From JAEUJM01 sp041918615 (GTDB lineage Bacteria > Actinomycetota > Acidimicrobiia > Acidimicrobiales > DATDAH01), in NCBI GenBank assembly GCA_041918615.1, contig JAYRVH010000077.1, forward strand, positions 431,259 to 495,258: a DNA stretch of 64,000 nt, given 5' to 3'. Below the pieces are notes generated by a model. The model saw nothing but the letters and a program-made list of their open reading frames with translations. It made no database searches and was not told where the DNA came from. Below are positions 27,043 through 34,881 of this stretch, in pieces. Every line of letters begins with the position of its first letter. The first letter of the stretch is position 1. The translations under genes were made by a program, and so were the position numbers.

Positions 27043-27720
27043 ATGCCTGACGACGCGTGCCCGCCCGTCGTCCTCGTCCACGGGCTCGCGGCCTCGTTCG
27101 ACCGCACCTGGCTGGACAACGGGTGGGTCGACCTCTTGGATGACGTCGGCCGAGACGTCGTCAGGGTCGACCTTCTGGGTCATGGCGCGGCAGAGAAGCC
27201 GCATGATCCGGCGGCCTACGCCGACATGGAGCGCGTGCTCGCCGCAGCGTTGCCACCGGGCCCCGTCGACGGCGTCGGCTTCTCGCTCGGAGCCCGGGCG
27301 CTGCTGCGCATCGCCTCCCAGGAGCCCCGGCGGTTCCGCCGCCTCGTCGTCGCCGGCGTGGGGGCCAACCTGTTTCGGACCGACGATCCCGAGCCGATCG
27401 CCAAGGCCATCGTCGAGGGCGCCCACGAGGCCGATCGGGTCGGACAGCATTTCTCGCAGTTGGCGAGCAGCCCCGGCAACGACCCCCTCGCCCTCGCCGC
27501 CTGCCTGCGCCGTGTCCCACCCCCGCTGGGGCGCGCCGAGCTCGGTGCCATCGACCTCCCTGTGCTCGTGGTGCTCGGAGACCGTGACTTCGCCGGGCCA
27601 CCCGATCCGCTGCTCGAGGCCCTCCCCGATCCCCACCTCGTCGTCCTGCGAGGGGTCGACCACTTCGCCACTCCGAAAGCGTTCGGCTTCCTCGAGGCGG
27701 CGTTGGGATTCCTCGGCTGA
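27043..27720 (+). CDS. Alpha/beta hydrolase
   Basis: A 225-aa soluble alpha/beta-hydrolase. VVLVHGLAASFDRTW holds the oxyanion-hole HG, VGFSLGARALL the nucleophile elbow (G-F-S-L-G), LVVLGDRDF the acidic residue and RGVDHFATP the catalytic His. All triad elements are present. Substrate unknown; homologues act on esters or lactones. ATG 27043 is leaderless by the -10 at 27030. The gap of 127 bp to the next gene holds a weak 5-bp GC hairpin at 27728-27743. Confidence 0.82.
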   Translation: MPDDACPPVVLVHGLAASFDRTWLDNGWVDLLDDVGRDVVRVDLLGHGAAEKPHDPAAYADMERVLAAALPPGPVDGVGFSLGARALLRIASQEPRRFRRLVVAGVGANLFRTDDPEPIAKAIVEGAHEADRVGQHFSQLASSPGNDPLALAACLRRVPPPLGRAELGAIDLPVLVVLGDRDFAGPPDPLLEALPDPHLVVLRGVDHFATPKAFGFLEAALGFLG

Positions 27721-27847
27721 ACCTCGGGCCCGACTCCCCGGGCGCGGTTCCACATTGCCTCAAGACGCCGGTGCTCGGCCCGATGGACAAGCGGGCGCCA
27801 GAAGCGGTCTGGCCGGAGTCGCAGATGCGGGAGGTGGTCTCGGGGGC

Positions 27848-29500
27848 ATGGCTCGTCAGCCCGAAACGCCCACGGTCGGCGATCGCCGGAAAGCCGACCC
27901 GCCCGACAGCGGACGCGATCTGGCCTGGGCCGTGGTCGCCTGCGTGGCCAGCGTCCTCATCGCGATACCCAGCCACTTCGGGACGGCGGTCCGCGACTGG
28001 CTCGCCGGACCCTCCCGGTTCGAACTGAGCGGCCTGTTCGCCCTCCTGCTGGTCGTCCCGGTGGCTGCGACCGTCTATGCCTACCGCCGCCACCGCGAAG
28101 CGGCGATCCACCGCGCCGAACTGGCCCGTCTCGCGCTGTATGACTCCCTGACCGGACTACCCAACCGTCGCTTCCTCGACGAGCAATTCGCACAGACCGT
28201 CCGACAATCGCAGCGCTCGGGCGGCCGCATCGCCGTCTTCGTCCTCGACCTCGATCGATTCAAGGTCGTCAACGACACCTACGGGCGCGGGGTGGGCGAC
28301 CAGTTGATGGTGGCCGTGGCGGCCCGCATCACCGACCTCATCGGGGGCTCCGACACCCTGATTCGGTGCGGCGGGGGTGAGTTCGTGGTGATCTGCTCCG
28401 ACACCACTGGCGGGCCCTCGGCCGAGCGGCTGGCCACTCGTTTGATCGAGGGGCTCGAGACCCCGTTCACGATGGGCGCCGACCGTGTCCGCATCTCGGC
28501 GAGCATCGGGCTCGCACTGGCCGAGCCGAACTGCGCGGAGCCCGAGGACCTGATCCGCGACGCCCGCTCGGCCATGCTCAAGGCGAGGTCCGGCGGCGGC
28601 GGCTCCCATGTCATGTTCGACCGCTCCATCGCCCAGCGGATCACTCCCTCGACGGCCGAGCGTCGACTCCGAGAAGCGCTCGAGCGGGGCCAGTTCCGAC
28701 TGCACTACCAACCCGTGGTGTCGCTTCAGACCCAGCGCATGGTGAAGGTGGAGGCCCTGATCCGTTGGGAGGACCCGGAGCGGGGCCTCGTCAGCCCCGG
28801 CGAGTTCATCCCTGCGCTCGAAGAGACCGGGTTGATCGTGCCGGTCGGTGCGTGGGTGCTGGAGGAGGCGTGCCGTCAGGCCCGGCACTGGCAGGAGACC
28901 TACGCCGACCGGTCACCGCTTGCGGTCACCCTCAACGTCTCGACCCGCCAACTCGCCCAATTCGACTTCCCCGACGTGTTGACCCGTGCCCTCACGCTGA
29001 CCAAGGTGGAGCCGAGCCTCATCTGCCTGGAGATCACCGAGGGCGCACTCATGCACGACGTCGAGGCGGCCTGGACGATGCTCCGGACCGCGAAGACGAG
29101 CGGAGTGGCCCTCGCCCTCGACGACTTCGGCACCGGCTTCTCGTCACTCAGCTTCCTGCGCAAGTTCAGCATGGACATCCTGAAGATCGACAAGAGCTTC
29201 GTGGACGGGCTCGGCCAGAGCAGGGAGGACACCACGATCGTCGAGCACGTGATCGGCATGGCGCGCGGGCTCGGCATGGTCACGGTGGCCGAAGGCGTCG
29301 AGACCGCCGAACAGGTGAAGCACCTCCGCAGCCTCGACTGCCACATGGCCCAGGGCTTCTACTACTGCAAGCCGCAGCCCGCCGCGGTGATCGACCAGAT
29401 AATGGGCGAGCCTTCCTCGGGTGGCTGGCGGCCCGAAACGTCCTCGCGCCAGAACGGGGACTCCGCACCGGCGACCATCGGCATCGACGCCCCGTGGTGA
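27848..29500 (+). CDS. Membrane GGDEF-EAL protein, probable c-di-GMP phosphodiesterase
   Basis: A 550-aa protein: two N-terminal transmembrane helices (about 25-45 and 58-80), a GGDEF domain (about 97-260) and an EAL domain (about 280-530). The GGDEF signature reads RCGGGEF: the third residue, normally the catalytic/metal Asp or Glu, is Gly, so cyclase activity is doubtful. The EAL domain keeps VEALIRW, LNVST, LEITEG, DDFGTG, KIDKSF and AEGVET, so it is probably active. ATG 27848 has GGGAGGTGG 11 nt upstream; the long open frame before it is shadow. Confidence 0.88.
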   Translation: MARQPETPTVGDRRKADPPDSGRDLAWAVVACVASVLIAIPSHFGTAVRDWLAGPSRFELSGLFALLLVVPVAATVYAYRRHREAAIHRAELARLALYDSLTGLPNRRFLDEQFAQTVRQSQRSGGRIAVFVLDLDRFKVVNDTYGRGVGDQLMVAVAARITDLIGGSDTLIRCGGGEFVVICSDTTGGPSAERLATRLIEGLETPFTMGADRVRISASIGLALAEPNCAEPEDLIRDARSAMLKARSGGGGSHVMFDRSIAQRITPSTAERRLREALERGQFRLHYQPVVSLQTQRMVKVEALIRWEDPERGLVSPGEFIPALEETGLIVPVGAWVLEEACRQARHWQETYADRSPLAVTLNVSTRQLAQFDFPDVLTRALTLTKVEPSLICLEITEGALMHDVEAAWTMLRTAKTSGVALALDDFGTGFSSLSFLRKFSMDILKIDKSFVDGLGQSREDTTIVEHVIGMARGLGMVTVAEGVETAEQVKHLRSLDCHMAQGFYYCKPQPAAVIDQIMGEPSSGGWRPETSSRQNGDSAPATIGIDAPW

Positions 29501-29531
29501 CGGGAACGGCCTGGAGCGAGCGTCGCCGGCC

Positions 29532-30959
29532 TCAGCGGTCGGTGGACGCGAAGCCACCGGCGAGGCGCTCGAGGGCAGAGCCGGAGCCTCGAAGCGAGCC
29601 AACTGCGTCATAGGCCTCGCGGCGGCGACGCCAGAGCGCACCGAGGAACCGGGGCCGGAGGAGCTTTCGGACTGGCAGGTAGCCGATCTCCCACACCATC
29701 AGCACGCCCCAGAAGGCGAGGTCGCCGCTCGCTCCGCCCGGTCGGAGCTTCACGTGGATCCGCATGCCGCCATGCACGAAGTGCAGGATGTGCTTGTCGA
29801 TGGCGTCGGCGAGAACCGCCTCGTTCACCTGGATCAGGCTTGCCCGCTCGGCTGGCGGATCGGAACGGCGGTACACCGAGCGGCGCCGGAAGTCGACCAC
29901 CCAGTACGGCTCGGCCGACGACGGCACCTCGAACACGACGGGCCGTTGGAGGAGCACCCGTGGGACGAGGGGCGGTATCGCGCCGAGGAAGCTCCCCAGG
30001 TACGCGGCGAAGTCATCCCACTGCAGCGTGACTCCCTTCTCCTCGGCGGCGCAACGCTCGAGCGCGGGTCGAGCATCCTCGCCACGAGCGGCCAGGGTCG
30101 CCTCGGCGTCGTCGAACCAGTCGTGGCCGGTCATCTCGAAACCGCCCGAAGACGACCACGCGTCCCCTGGTGACAGGACCACCAACTCGGTGTTGTCCAC
30201 CCCTTCGGCTGTGTCGAATTCGGCGCGGACCTCGTTGGGCGTGATCAGGTACTGGTTGACCCACGTGCTCTCGGGATGCAGGAAAGCCACCATGTTGGCG
30301 AACGGCACCGCGAACCTTGGCCGGAGCTGGGCTGCCGCCTCCACGAAGTCCTCGATGTAGGTGTGCCGTGAGAGCAGCGTGAGGTCGGCGGAATCCTCGG
30401 CTTCGTAGCCGATGGGGTACGACTGGGCCCAGGAGTGGGTCTTGAACATGAAGGTCGGCGGCCCGAAGTCGTAGCTCACCTGATCGAGCGCCCGCCCCCG
30501 GATCTTGCAGTCGTTCAGGTCGGCCAGCACGTCGGCATCGTCGGCGACCACGAAGGCGGTGTCGTCGAACCCGTATTGGTACGAGGCCACGCGCAGGCCG
30601 TCGGCCAAGGTGGTGAGCACGCCGTGGGGCAACTCGGTCACCTGACGGAATCCGAGCGACCGGACCTCGCCCGCCATGACGTCGACGCCGAACCTCGACA
30701 CCAGCACGTGGGTGCCCTTGTCGATCCGGCGCATGGACGGATAGTGGAAGTGATCGAAGTGGTGGTGGGTGAGGTACAGGTAGTCGGGCGCCAGCCACTC
30801 GGGTCGGAGCTCGTCCTGTGGCGCGAAGTGCCACCACGACCGCCAGTAGCACGACCCGAACAGCCATGGGTCGACGAGGATCGTCGGCCCCGTGCCCTCT
30901 CCTCCGGCACCGTCGGTCTCGATGTAGAGACTGGCGTGCCCTATCACGGTGAAACGCAT
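29532..30959 (-). CDS. MBL-fold protein resembling CMP-Neu5Ac hydroxylase catalytic domain
   Basis: A 475-aa soluble protein beginning at ATG 30959 (MRFTVIGHASLYIE); the longer upstream frame is shadow. The metal motif is HHHFDH at residues 65-70 (HxHxDH). DPWLFGSCYWRSWW before it and RPRFAVPFANMVAFLHPES later parallel the DPWL and CPFAG...HPS blocks of CMP-N-acetylneuraminate monooxygenase-like proteins, but no Rieske domain precedes. The C-terminal 150 residues (QVNEAVLADAIDKHILHFVH) are extra. Function unproven; the glycan setting suggests a sugar-modifying or hydrolytic enzyme. A generic MBL hydrolase is the alternative. Confidence 0.68.
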   Translation of the reverse strand: MRFTVIGHASLYIETDGAGGEGTGPTILVDPWLFGSCYWRSWWHFAPQDELRPEWLAPDYLYLTHHHFDHFHYPSMRRIDKGTHVLVSRFGVDVMAGEVRSLGFRQVTELPHGVLTTLADGLRVASYQYGFDDTAFVVADDADVLADLNDCKIRGRALDQVSYDFGPPTFMFKTHSWAQSYPIGYEAEDSADLTLLSRHTYIEDFVEAAAQLRPRFAVPFANMVAFLHPESTWVNQYLITPNEVRAEFDTAEGVDNTELVVLSPGDAWSSSGGFEMTGHDWFDDAEATLAARGEDARPALERCAAEEKGVTLQWDDFAAYLGSFLGAIPPLVPRVLLQRPVVFEVPSSAEPYWVVDFRRRSVYRRSDPPAERASLIQVNEAVLADAIDKHILHFVHGGMRIHVKLRPGGASGDLAFWGVLMVWEIGYLPVRKLLRPRFLGALWRRRREAYDAVGSLRGSGSALERLAGGFASTDR

Positions 30960-32453
30960 GTCGCTGATTACGGTAGTGACATTCGAGGCACGACCGATAG
31001 CCGCAGTTGCACCGATGGCCGATTCCGCCTGGCGTTGGCCGCGATCGCGTTCGTCGGATTGCTCCTCCGCGTCCTGAACGTCCTGGTGCTGCGGCCCACG
31101 GTGGAGCTTGGTGGTCGCGGCTACGTGCTCAGCGGCGACTCGCTCTACTACCACTACCAGGCGAGGGCGCTCGCCAAGGGCCTCGGGTTCATCGTGCCGC
31201 TGGGTGTCGACCTGTACCCCGTCACGGCAGGGTCGGGGCTTGTCAGCCCGAGCGCCGCTCACCCGCCCTTCTACTCGGCATACCTGGCGATCTGGTCCCT
31301 GTTCGGTGTCGACACGATCACCGGCCACCGACTCGTGTCCTGCCTCCTCGGGACCGGCACGATCTTGATGGTCGGCCTCCTCGCCCGCCGGTTGGCCCCG
31401 ACAGCCACCTGCTGCCGGGTCGGCCTGGGAGCAGCAACGGTGGCTGCGCTCTACCCCGGCCTCTGGATCAACGACGGCATGCTGCTCTCGGAGTCGGGGG
31501 CGATCCTGGCCGTCACGATCGCGACCTATGCGGCCTACGCCTTCTGGGCGCGTCCCACCCTCCGTCAGGCGGCGCTGGTCGGTGCCGCTGTCGGGCTCGC
31601 CGCCTTGACGCGGAGCGAGGCCATCGCCCTCCTGCCCCTCGTCGTGCTCCCGCTGGCGCTCCTTCGCGGCGAACGGACCTGGGGTGAACGCATCCGGCTC
31701 GCCTCCGTCGCCGGTGCGGCCACGCTCGCCGTGCTGGCCCCATGGCTGATCCACAACCTCACCCGCTTCGAGAACCCGGTGCTCCTCACGAGCTCGAGCG
31801 GCGCCGTGCTCTCAGGAGCGAGCTGCGACGGCTCGTGGTACGGGCCGAACATCGGTTTGTACGCGGACTGCTTCGACCCCACCGAGTTGCCTCCGGCCCG
31901 ACAGGCGGAGCTCTGCGCCCGGATCGACCAGCCGGCCGACTGCCTCGATGACGACGACGACGGCGTGCGCGCCGTCGTGCTGTCGCTGCGCGACCCGCAC
32001 CTCTACGACGAGAGCACCTCGGATGCGCCCTACGCCGAACTCGCCGCGTCCTACACCAGGGATCACCTCGGCCGTCTTCCGCTGGTCGTGGCGGCCCGCG
32101 TGGGTCGGGTGTGGGGCCTCTTCAAGCCGAGACAGGGGACCCACCTCGACTACGAGGTCGAGAACCGAGGTCGCGTGGCTTCGTGGCTGGCGCTCGGCTG
32201 CTACTACCTGCTTCTGCCGTTTGCGGCTGTCGGACTCTGGTCGCTTCGACGGCGCCGGGTGCCGATCATCCCCGTCGTCGGCGTGATCCTCACCGTGACG
32301 CTGGCCGCGGCCCTGACCTTCGGTGTCACCCGGTACCGGGCGACGGCCGAGGGTGTGCTGGTGGTGGCCGCCGCGCTGGGCGCCGACGCCGCCATCAGGC
32401 GAGCAGCGAGTCGAGCAGCGGTCGCACCATCTCGATCGTCGTCCGTGGGTTGA
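30936..32453 (+). CDS. GT39-like membrane glycosyltransferase, copy 2
   Basis: Paralogue of the GT39 protein at 16166-17518: polytopic, about 500 aa. It has GYVLSGDSLYYHYQARALAKG (acidic catalytic loop, the S-G-D-S core), AAHPPFYSAYLA and ALYPGLWINDGMLLSESG. The extracytoplasmic loop carries Cys around GASCDGSWYGPNIGLYADCF, like copy 1. Start unresolved: GTG 30936 overlaps the divergent MBL gene by 24 bp; ATT 30981 is 6 nt after a -10; TTG 31035 is inside the first helix. The 3' end overlaps the convergent decarboxylase gene by 59 bp. Confidence 0.75.
   Translation: MPYHGETHVADYGSDIRGTTDSRSCTDGRFRLALAAIAFVGLLLRVLNVLVLRPTVELGGRGYVLSGDSLYYHYQARALAKGLGFIVPLGVDLYPVTAGSGLVSPSAAHPPFYSAYLAIWSLFGVDTITGHRLVSCLLGTGTILMVGLLARRLAPTATCCRVGLGAATVAALYPGLWINDGMLLSESGAILAVTIATYAAYAFWARPTLRQAALVGAAVGLAALTRSEAIALLPLVVLPLALLRGERTWGERIRLASVAGAATLAVLAPWLIHNLTRFENPVLLTSSSGAVLSGASCDGSWYGPNIGLYADCFDPTELPPARQAELCARIDQPADCLDDDDDGVRAVVLSLRDPHLYDESTSDAPYAELAASYTRDHLGRLPLVVAARVGRVWGLFKPRQGTHLDYEVENRGRVASWLALGCYYLLLPFAAVGLWSLRRRRVPIIPVVGVILTVTLAAALTFGVTRYRATAEGVLVVAAALGADAAIRRAASRAAVAPSRSSSVG
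30969..30975. promoter_or_regulatory. Symmetric TACGGTA: possible divergent -10
   Basis: It reads TACGGT toward the GT39 gene and TACCGT toward the MBL gene, 10 nt before the MBL ATG. Six nt downstream on the plus strand is an in-frame ATT (30981), which may be relevant to the unclear GT39 start. Confidence 0.45.
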
Positions 32454-33774
32454 TGAAGCACAGGCGCATCACCGGATCGCCGTGCCAGGAGGTGGCCCGG
32501 ACGAAGGCGATCTGGTCGCGGAGAAGGTTGTCCGCCCACCGCTCGTAGTCGACCCGCTCCCAGCCCTCCCGGCGGAACAGAACGATCGAGAGCTCGGGCT
32601 CCATGACCAGCGCCAAGCCGTCGCGCCCGTCGATCTCGGCGGCCACGGTCCGCGTCAGCGAGAGCGTCGACTCCACGGCGTCCCGGTAGGCGTCGGTGCC
32701 GTGGGACGCGAGGGAGAACCAGAACGGGAGCCCCCGCGCCCGTCGGGAGAGGTGGAACGCGTAGTCGTGCGGGTTCCACTCGTCCCGGGTGACGGCATCG
32801 AGGTACTCGGCCTTCTGCGTGTGCGCCGCGGCGGCCAGGGCCGGGTCGCGGTAGATCAGGGCGGCACAGTCGAACGGGCTGTAGAGCCACTTGTGCGGAT
32901 CGACCGTGACCGAGTCGGCCGCCTCGATGCCCTCGAACCTCCCCCGGGCCGACGGTGCCACCAGGGCGCCGCCGCCGTAGGCCGCATCGACGTGCAACCA
33001 GAGCCTTCGCTCCCCGGCCACCCGTGCGGCACCGACGAGATCGTCCACGACCCCGACGTTGGTACTGCCCGCAGTGGCCACCACGGCGAAGACCCCGTCG
33101 CCCCCGTCGGCGTCGTTGGCCAACGCGGCGTCGAGGGCCTCCCCCCGGAGCGCTCCCCGTTCGTCACCCGGCACGGCCAGGAGCCCGACATCCATGATCG
33201 CGGCTGCCGATCGGACCGAGGAGTGAGCCTCGGCGGTCACCGCGATGCGCCACCGCCCTGGGCGATCCGACCTGCGTGACATGGCTCGGTGCCGGGCGGC
33301 GGCGAGCGCACTGAGGTTGGCGGCCGAGCCGCCACTCACGAAGCAGCCTCCGGCCGTCGGCGGGAGGCCGCAGAGCGCGGCGAGCCAGGCCAGTGCCTGG
33401 TTCTCGGCGAACACCGCTCCGGCACCTTCCTGCCACGACCCCGCGAAGATGCTGGAAGCGCTCACCACGAGATCGAAGAGGACGGCCGCCTCGGTCGGCG
33501 CCGCCGGCACATAGGCGAGGTGGAGCGGGTGGTCCATCGACACCGTCGCCGGCGCCAGCACCTCGGTGAACCGCCGCAAAGCCTCCTGCCACCCCAGCCC
33601 CTCGGTGGTGACCGATCGACCCACGAGCGCTTCGAGCTCGACGGCCGACCGCGAGCCGTCGAGCGGGACCTCGCCGCGCGTCCTGCCGGCGACGTAGGCC
33701 ACGACCGCCCTCGACAACGCCTCGGCGCTCTCGTCGTATCGATGCATCCGGGCGGGATCGGCAGCGTCGCTCAC
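32395..33774 (-). CDS. PLP-dependent group II decarboxylase-like protein
   Basis: A 459-aa fold-type I PLP enzyme of the aromatic-L-amino-acid/glutamate decarboxylase family. The cofactor pocket has SGGSAANLSALAAAR and LHVDAAYGG (Asp pairing with the PLP pyridine), and VDPHKWLYSPFDC carries the Schiff-base lysine. Product would be an amine; the substrate is not clear. GTG 33774 is preferred over ATG 33798, because minus-strand TACGTT lies 6 nt before it. A copper amine oxidase 15 kb away could use such amines, but that link is speculative. Confidence 0.82.
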   Translation of the reverse strand: MSDAADPARMHRYDESAEALSRAVVAYVAGRTRGEVPLDGSRSAVELEALVGRSVTTEGLGWQEALRRFTEVLAPATVSMDHPLHLAYVPAAPTEAAVLFDLVVSASSIFAGSWQEGAGAVFAENQALAWLAALCGLPPTAGGCFVSGGSAANLSALAAARHRAMSRRSDRPGRWRIAVTAEAHSSVRSAAAIMDVGLLAVPGDERGALRGEALDAALANDADGGDGVFAVVATAGSTNVGVVDDLVGAARVAGERRLWLHVDAAYGGGALVAPSARGRFEGIEAADSVTVDPHKWLYSPFDCAALIYRDPALAAAAHTQKAEYLDAVTRDEWNPHDYAFHLSRRARGLPFWFSLASHGTDAYRDAVESTLSLTRTVAAEIDGRDGLALVMEPELSIVLFRREGWERVDYERWADNLLRDQIAFVRATSWHGDPVMRLCFINPRTTIEMVRPLLDSLLA

Positions 33775-33780
33775 ACGGGG

Positions 33781-33786
33781 AACGTA
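33781..33786 (-). promoter_or_regulatory. Leaderless -10 of the decarboxylase gene
   Basis: Minus-strand TACGTT is followed after 6 nt by GTG 33774. This fixes the start eight codons inside the longest open frame. Confidence 0.5.
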
Positions 33787-33891
33787 CCGTCGCGCCATGT
33801 TGCGAGCGGTGCACCCTTTGGGCTGGCCGACCCAGACGCGATCCCGCGGCCCCGCCGCACCACCTGCGCATCCACCGGCCGGCCACGGTCG

Positions 33892-33897
33892 TACCCT
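33892..33897 (+). promoter_or_regulatory. Leaderless -10 of the 187-aa gene
   Basis: TACCCT is followed after 6 nt by GTG 33904. No Shine-Dalgarno sequence is present. Confidence 0.5.
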
Positions 33898-33903
33898 GGC
33901 CGA

Positions 33904-34467
33904 GTGGCTGACCTGCTCCGGATCGGGAGGCGCCGAACCTGGGCCGGCATGCGCCCGATCATCGAGAGCAGGCTCGCGACCGGCTTAGCCGGCGTCGCGA
34001 TTCGCGTGGACGACCAACCGTCGATCACGTGGAATGACGGGCCTGGCGAGACCACGCTGGCAGCCACGATCGGCGACCTCTCCGGGTGGCAGCTCCGCGT
34101 CGTGCTCGATCACGGCGAGGCGCAGGAGGGCGACGGCGATCGAGGCAGGATCATCCGGCTCCGGCGCTCGTTCAGTGACGCGGCCCTCGCGGTCGCCGTC
34201 GTGCGATTCCAGGCAAGCACCATTCGGCCCTACGACAGCGCCCGCCCCGGGGCGGAGTCGGCCCTGCGGGACCTCCTCGACGTCGATGAACCTGCCGTGA
34301 GCGGTTATCCGATCGTGGACGCGATGGCGGGACTCCTGCTCACGGCGCCGGAGCCCGAGCCCGATGAGCCAGTCGGCGGGAGCCGCGCTGATCTCTGGTC
34401 TCGGAAGCTCACGAGCGTGGGCTACGACGCCCTCTGGAATCAGGCCTACGCCGACGCCACGCTCTGA
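33904..34467 (+). CDS. Hypothetical 187-aa protein
   Basis: I do not recognise this protein. GTG 33904 follows a TACCCT -10 by 6 nt; ATG 33949 is an alternative. It is soluble, with no signal or membrane segment. It has a beta-rich middle (VAIRVDDQPSITWNDGPGET, then LRVVLDHGEA), an acidic Pro/Glu linker (EPEPDEP) and a C-terminal SRKLTSVGYDALWNQAYADA. Base composition matches neighbours. It is flanked by promoters on both sides, so it is probably monocistronic. Confidence 0.65.
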   Translation: MADLLRIGRRRTWAGMRPIIESRLATGLAGVAIRVDDQPSITWNDGPGETTLAATIGDLSGWQLRVVLDHGEAQEGDGDRGRIIRLRRSFSDAALAVAVVRFQASTIRPYDSARPGAESALRDLLDVDEPAVSGYPIVDAMAGLLLTAPEPEPDEPVGGSRADLWSRKLTSVGYDALWNQAYADATL

Positions 34468-34537
34468 CCGGCGTCAGTGGTCCCGTCCGGAGGACCGGGC
34501 ACGCCCGATGCCACGGGTCAGTGCCCGAACACGGACC

Positions 34538-34543
34538 TAGAGT
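34538..34543 (+). promoter_or_regulatory. Leaderless -10 of the small membrane protein gene
   Basis: TAGAGT lies 7 nt before ATG 34551, and there is no ribosome site. It excludes the in-frame ATG at 34521, which precedes the promoter element. Confidence 0.55.
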
Positions 34544-34550
34544 CGGCTCG

Positions 34551-34838
34551 ATGACGATCGGAGCAGAGGACGTCGGGATCGGGGTGCTCCTGTGGGAGAC
34601 CCTCAAGGCGGTCTTCTTCCTGCTGCCCCTCGCGCTCACCACCTGGGCGTTCCTGGACGTCGCCCGCCGTCCGTCCTGGGCCTGGGCGCTCGCCGGCCGA
34701 AGTCGGGTGAAGTGGCTGATCGGGATAGCCCTCGGCGTGCTCACGCTCATCGGAGGCATCGCCGTCTCGTCGTGGTACCTGCTTCGCGTGCGACCCCTCG
34801 TCGCCGCCGCGGAGAACGGCGACATCTCCTCGCCCTGA
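34551..34838 (+). CDS. Small membrane protein, DUF2516-like
   Basis: A 95-aa protein with two clear transmembrane segments (about residues 13-37 and 53-76). Between them lies a basic loop containing AFLDVARRPSWAWALAGRS and K-W-L-I. The architecture and the WAFLD...ARR pattern fit the actinobacterial DUF2516 family, though the match is short. Function unknown. The gene ends in a stem shared with the convergent acyltransferase gene. Confidence 0.65.
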   Translation: MTIGAEDVGIGVLLWETLKAVFFLLPLALTTWAFLDVARRPSWAWALAGRSRVKWLIGIALGVLTLIGGIAVSSWYLLRVRPLVAAAENGDISSP

Positions 34839-34881
34839 GCGCCGTGCGGTCGCACGCGGGCACGCTCGGCATGGCGCTCAG
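34835..34881. terminator. Bidirectional terminator holding both stop codons
   Basis: CTGAGCGCC (34835-34843) and GGCGCTCAG (34873-34881) form a perfect 9-bp stem. An inner GTGC/GCAC hairpin sits within the 29-nt loop. The stop of the plus-strand gene (TGA) lies in one arm and that of the minus-strand gene (TCA on plus) in the other. Confidence 0.6.

Noticed and set aside
16166..32453. Repeated GT39 and AftD-like genes as signs of a mobile or duplicated segment
   Set aside because: The paralogues are too diverged at DNA level, and no transposase, integrase, tRNA or flanking repeats are present.
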